Source: Acidobacteriota bacterium (GTDB lineage Bacteria; Acidobacteriota; Terriglobia; UBA7540). Taken from it: 9,051 nucleotides of DNA. The position numbers and the translations under genes were made by a program. The notes under the pieces were generated by a model. The model ran no database searches and was not told the origin of the DNA. It was given only the letters and a program-made list of their open reading frames with translations. Numbering within the stretch: the stretch's first letter is position 1; the number at the start of each line of letters is the position of its first letter. The stretch lies in contig JAKASC010000088.1 of NCBI GenBank assembly GCA_021828245.1, forward strand, positions 1 to 9,051. The letters are read 5' to 3'. Below, in pieces: positions 5,933-9,051 of this stretch.

Positions 5933-7390
5933 CTACTGCGTGTACTTGAGGTACACGGTGCGGGTCTCCGTGTAGAAATCGAGCGCCTGTGGGCCTTGCT
6001 CGCGCATCCCGAAACTCGATTCTTTGGTTCCTCCGAAGGGCAACTGATACTCAACTCCGGCGGTCGGCAGATTGACCGTAATTAAACCTGCTTCAATGCG
6101 GTTGATAAATTGATGCACGCGGGTCAAGTCGCGCGAGACGATGGCGGCCGAAAGCCCAAATTTGACCGAGTTGGCCAGGCGCATGGCATCCTCGAAATTC
6201 TTGGCCTTCATTAACGCCAGGACGGGCCCAAAAACTTCTTCTTGGGCAATGCGCATCTCCGGGGTGACACCATCAAAGATGGTTGGCTCAATGAAATAGC
6301 CTCGGTCGAAGGTGCCGCCGGTCAGCCGCTGGCCGCCGCACAGGAGTTGCGCGCCTTCTTGCCGGGCAATTTCGATGTACTTCAAATCGGTTTCAAGCTG
6401 TCTAGCGTCCACCGCCGGACCGATTTGCACACCCGCCTCAAGGCCGTTGCCAATTTTGAGCTGTTTGGTTTTTGCTACCAGTTTTTGAACCAGGGGCTCA
6501 TAAATGCCTTCTTCGATGATGGCGCGGCTGCACGCGGTGCATTTCTGCCCGGTAGAAAAAAATGCGCCATTGACTAGAATATCCGTCGCGTAGTCCAGGT
6601 CGGCATCTTTCAGCACGACCGTCGGGTTTTTGCCGCCCATTTCAAGCTGAACGCGAAGTTTCCGCGCGGCAAGCTTTTGGTAGAGGGCGTTGCCCACCTC
6701 GCACGAGCCGGTAAACGAGACGGCAGATAGGCCGGCGCACTCAATGAGTGCATTGCCGGCTCGTGCTCCCGAACCGGTCACGAAATTAACCACGCCGGCC
6801 GGCAGTCGCGCTTCATGGAGCGCTTCCACCAAGCGGTAACCGGAAAGCGGAGCGAGCGACGCCGGCTTGATGACGACCGTGTTTCCCGCCACAAGCGCCG
6901 GCGCCATTTTCCAAGCGGGAATGGCGCTTGGAAAATTCCACGGGGTGATCAAACCCACGACGCCCAGCGGCTTGCGCAGCGTGTAACAGAACACCTGCTC
7001 GCGTTCGGAGGGAATATGATAGCTAAATTGGCGCGCCCCTTCGCCCGCAAAATAGCGGAAGATGTTGATGGCGCGCTTCACCTCGCCTTGGGATTCTGGC
7101 AGCGTCTTACCCTCCTCGCGGGTCATGTCCGCTGCAAGCTGAGCAAGCCGGCTTTCGAGAATTTCTGCGGCCTTGAAGAGATATTCGCCTCGACGGGGCG
7201 CCGGCAGGGCCGCCCAGCTTTCCCAGGCCTGAGTCGCGGCGGCGCAGGCGGCTTCGACGTCAACTCGATCGGAATCCTGAAAAAGGCCAATCACTTCATC
7301 AGTGTTGGCCGGGTTAATGTTCGGGAAGGTTTTCCGCGATGCACTCTCCACCCACTCCCCGGCGATGTAGTTTCGGAAGATCTGAGACAT
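5933..7390 (-). CDS. NAD(P)+-dependent aldehyde dehydrogenase, 2-oxoglutarate semialdehyde dehydrogenase-like
   Basis: A full-length 485-residue cytoplasmic aldehyde dehydrogenase. Catalytic set complete: Asn152 in PWNFP, Lys175 in VIKPAS, the cofactor loop FTGSCEVG (226-233), general base Glu250 in LEMGGK, nucleophile Cys284 in GQKCTACSR, and Glu385 in EEVFGP. Serine at 178, where NAD-specific enzymes usually carry glutamate, permits NADP+. The C-terminal NLPTAGVEYQLPFGGTKESSFGMREQG region (440-466) and the DFYTETRTVYLKY tail resemble the AraE/YcbD type that oxidises 2-oxoglutarate semialdehyde to 2-oxoglutarate at the end of pentose, hexarate or hydroxyproline breakdown. The substrate is inferred; succinate semialdehyde or another aldehyde is possible. 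AAGGGAG stands seven bases before the ATG. It is the first gene of an operon, with the U32-like gene 26 bases behind, and has a good promoter at 7455-7484. Confidence 0.85.
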   Translation of the reverse strand: MSQIFRNYIAGEWVESASRKTFPNINPANTDEVIGLFQDSDRVDVEAACAAATQAWESWAALPAPRRGEYLFKAAEILESRLAQLAADMTREEGKTLPESQGEVKRAINIFRYFAGEGARQFSYHIPSEREQVFCYTLRKPLGVVGLITPWNFPSAIPAWKMAPALVAGNTVVIKPASLAPLSGYRLVEALHEARLPAGVVNFVTGSGARAGNALIECAGLSAVSFTGSCEVGNALYQKLAARKLRVQLEMGGKNPTVVLKDADLDYATDILVNGAFFSTGQKCTACSRAIIEEGIYEPLVQKLVAKTKQLKIGNGLEAGVQIGPAVDARQLETDLKYIEIARQEGAQLLCGGQRLTGGTFDRGYFIEPTIFDGVTPEMRIAQEEVFGPVLALMKAKNFEDAMRLANSVKFGLSAAIVSRDLTRVHQFINRIEAGLITVNLPTAGVEYQLPFGGTKESSFGMREQGPQALDFYTETRTVYLKYTQ

Positions 7391-7454
7391 GGAGAAGCTC
7401 CCTTCGTACGTTCAAGCCAGCGCGGCAGGTTGTGCGCTAGGCAAGGCAGTTCCC

Positions 7455-7484
7455 ATTATCGGCGGCGGAGCGAAGAACCGTCAA
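7455..7484 (-). promoter_or_regulatory. Sigma70 promoter for the aldehyde dehydrogenase operon
   Basis: Read on the minus strand, TTGACG (5 of 6 to consensus) is followed after 18 bases by GATAAT (5 of 6). Transcription would start near 7448, giving a leader of about 58 bases before the ATG. This is the best promoter match in the window. Confidence 0.6.
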
Positions 7485-7563
7485 GCGTGAGAAAATTCAC
7501 CCCAAGAATTACCGAGCCGAGGACCTAACATGCTGCCTGTTTACGCCTGGCGGTGTTGCAACA

Positions 7564-7591
7564 TTGAAATACGGCAATCGTGTGATATGTT
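7564..7591 (+). promoter_or_regulatory. Candidate extended -10 promoter for trpE
   Basis: TTGAAA (5 of 6) stands 16 bases before TATGTT (4 of 6), and the -10 is preceded by TGA, which fits the TGn extended -10 element. The start site would be near 7598, leaving a leader of about 110 bases before trpE. Confidence 0.42.
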
Positions 7592-7709
7592 GTCTTTGGG
7601 GCAGGCGTCTTGGGGATTCAGGGGAGTGGTTTGCCACTTGGAAAGAATCCATCGCAGGACAATTGAGCGCAAGAGTATCAATGAGTGTTAACGCGGAAAT
7701 TCATTGAAG

Positions 7710-9051
7710 ATGGAATCCAGAGTTCGGCCAACCTTTACGGAATTTAAGCGGCTCGCCGGACTGGGCACGGTCGTTCCCGTCTATCGCACCATCGTGGCCG
7801 ATTTACTGAGCCCAGTGTCCGCGTTTCTCAAGTTGGTGCCGCAAGGCGATCCCAAGCGCCAAGGCTCTGCGCGAGATTACAGCTTTCTTTTGGAGAGCGT
7901 CGAAGGCGGCGAGCGAGTGGGCCGTTACACTTTTTTTGGAACTGACCCGTTCCAGGTGGTTCGCTGCCGCGGTCGCTCGATGGTGCTCGAGCGGGGGCGG
8001 CGGCGCGAGGAACATAGCGGCAACATCTTCGAGTTTCTGCGCGCGCAGAGCGCCCCTTATCGCTCGGTGCCGGTTCCCGGCCTACCCCCTTTTACCGCCG
8101 GAGCTGTCGGCTATCTCGCCTACGATGTGGTCCGCCAGTTGGAAAATTTGCCGCCTCGCGTTGAGCCGGACGTTGAAATCCCAGATGCGGTTTTCATGTA
8201 CTTTCTGAACCTCGTGGCTTTTGATCACGCGCAGCGTCAAATGTTTCTGGTGGTCAATGTGCTCCCCGAGGAAGGGCCGGGCAGCCTACGCGCCAAATAC
8301 GAGCGCGCGGTGGAAGAGCTTGACCGACTGGAACGTCGTCTGGCCCGGCCCCTGCGCCTGCCGCGTTTTTCCCGGCCCCGCACGCCTTTGCGTATCCAAG
8401 CCAACATGAAGCCAGGCGCCTTTGAGGCCATGGTGGAAAAGGGCAAAGAATATATTCGCGCCGGGGATGTTTTTCAGGTGGTGCTGTCGCTGCGACTCAC
8501 GGTTCCGGTGCGTGTTCCTGCTTTCGAGATTTATCGCGCTCTGCGCGTGGTCAATCCGTCGCCCTACATGTATTTTCTCCGTCTGGGTGATTTTACGGTG
8601 CTCGGTTCCTCGCCGGAGATGCTGGTAAAAGTGAGCGGGCGCGAGGTCGAGTATCGGCCCATCGCCGGGACTCGCCCGCGCGGGCTAACGCCCGAAGCCG
8701 ATCAGCAACTCGAGCAGGAATTGCTCGCTGATGAAAAAGAGCGCGCGGAACACATCATGCTGGTGGATTTAGGGCGGAACGATATCGGCCGTGTGTGCGA
8801 GTTTTCAACGGTAACCCCGGAACGGCTGATGTTCGTTGAGCGTTACTCGCACGTGATGCACCTGGTTTCGGCTCTTCGTGGCCGTCTGCGATTGGACGCG
8901 GACAGCTATGCCGCGCTCGCGGCTTGCTTTCCGGCAGGCACGTTGACGGGTGCGCCCAAGGTTCGCGCCATGGAGATTATTGACGAACTCGAGCCCACTC
9001 GCCGCGGCGTTTATGGCGGTTCCGTCCTTTACGCAGATTTCTCCGGCAACC
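7710..9051 (+). CDS. trpE: Anthranilate synthase component I (cut by right edge)
   Basis: An open frame from the ATG at 7710 to the window end gives 447 residues of a protein usually about 490-500 long. It makes anthranilate from chorismate, with glutamine-derived ammonia from TrpG, as the first committed step of tryptophan synthesis. The N-terminal domain carries LLES (60-63), the tryptophan feedback site, and GRYTFFG (71-77). The chorismate-binding domain shows GDVFQVVLS, GSSPEML, IAGTRPRG (318-325), DLGRNDIGRV (353-362) and FPAGTLTGAPK (407-417), all conserved in TrpE/PabB. The LLES motif and N-terminal domain length favour TrpE over PabB or isochorismate synthase. It ends in the GVYGG...DFSGN stretch, so only about the last 50 residues are missing. 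The ribosome site is weak (CGGAAA about ten bases upstream). No trpG is visible; it may follow beyond the edge. Confidence 0.9.
   Translation, partial: MESRVRPTFTEFKRLAGLGTVVPVYRTIVADLLSPVSAFLKLVPQGDPKRQGSARDYSFLLESVEGGERVGRYTFFGTDPFQVVRCRGRSMVLERGRRREEHSGNIFEFLRAQSAPYRSVPVPGLPPFTAGAVGYLAYDVVRQLENLPPRVEPDVEIPDAVFMYFLNLVAFDHAQRQMFLVVNVLPEEGPGSLRAKYERAVEELDRLERRLARPLRLPRFSRPRTPLRIQANMKPGAFEAMVEKGKEYIRAGDVFQVVLSLRLTVPVRVPAFEIYRALRVVNPSPYMYFLRLGDFTVLGSSPEMLVKVSGREVEYRPIAGTRPRGLTPEADQQLEQELLADEKERAEHIMLVDLGRNDIGRVCEFSTVTPERLMFVERYSHVMHLVSALRGRLRLDADSYAALAACFPAGTLTGAPKVRAMEIIDELEPTRRGVYGGSVLYADFSGN

Larger units (their letters stand above)
7391..7709. other. Divergent regulatory region between the dehydrogenase operon and trpE
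   Basis: A 319-base region with promoters pointing both ways, listed separately. The putative trpE leader (about 7598-7709) is rich in G-runs: GGGG at 7598-7601, 7612-7615 and 7621-7624. It also holds a five-pair hairpin AGTGG-TTTG-CCACT at 7625-7638 and an eight-codon open frame MSVNAEIH (7681-7707) that stops two bases before the trpE ATG. No run of tryptophan codons, no terminator-like hairpin with a T-run and no recognised riboswitch was seen. Confidence 0.5.

Noticed and set aside
6815..7528. 237-residue plus-strand frame across the dehydrogenase start and its promoter
   Set aside because: It lies opposite a full-length aldehyde dehydrogenase with all catalytic residues and crosses that gene's promoter; no motif is seen.
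7587..7688. Possible 34-codon trp leader peptide beginning at the ATG at 7587
   Set aside because: It holds only one tryptophan codon, its ATG lies inside the candidate -10 element, and no attenuator with a T-run follows.
1..9051. Search for CRISPR arrays, tRNA or rRNA genes, IS ends, integrases, toxin-antitoxin pairs and defence genes
   Set aside because: No regularly spaced repeats, tRNA-like cloverleaf, transposase motifs or paired small genes were seen on reading both strands; a tRNAscan, Infernal or ISfinder search could confirm.

Overview
The window is a GC-rich, gene-dense stretch of bacterial chromosome with ordinary housekeeping and transport genes. Nothing in it looks like a phage, IS element, CRISPR array, toxin-antitoxin or defence system. 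The gene styles (NatAB-type exporter, a membrane-anchored TPR protein ending in a carbohydrate-binding-like domain, a KGSADH-like aldehyde dehydrogenase paired with a TIM-barrel protein) recall Acidobacteriota or a similar high-GC soil or subsurface lineage. That placement is inferred from remembered protein styles and is not proven.

Layout, left to right. (1) 1-45, minus: the first 15 codons of a thioredoxin reductase, running off the left edge. (2) 46-344: divergent intergenic region. (3) 345-2517, plus: a two-gene ABC-2 exporter operon, NatA-like ATPase then NatB-like permease, overlapping by 26 bases. (4) 2555-3166, minus: a SAM-dependent methyltransferase, convergent with the exporter. 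(5) 3167-3557: a 391-base divergent intergenic region. (6) 3558-4841, plus: the TPR/carbohydrate-binding-like protein. (7) 4842-4976: convergent intergenic region. (8) 7390 down to 4977, minus: a two-gene operon, aldehyde dehydrogenase first and a U32-like TIM-barrel protein 26 bases downstream. (9) 7391-7709: divergent regulatory region with a good promoter for the dehydrogenase operon and a fair one for trpE. (10) 7710-9051, plus: trpE (anthranilate synthase component I), cut by the right edge about 50 residues before its expected end.

Two units make functional sense from sequence alone. The NatA/NatB-like pair should form one exporter of unknown substrate. The dehydrogenase plus U32-like protein form a probable catabolic transcription unit; the dehydrogenase resembles 2-oxoglutarate semialdehyde dehydrogenases, which finish the oxidation of pentoses, hexarates or hydroxyproline to 2-oxoglutarate. 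The U32-like partner is the least explained protein and the best candidate for new biology. The other genes (trxB, methyltransferase, TPR protein, trpE) look like independent single units, so the window holds several small transcription units and no single large system.
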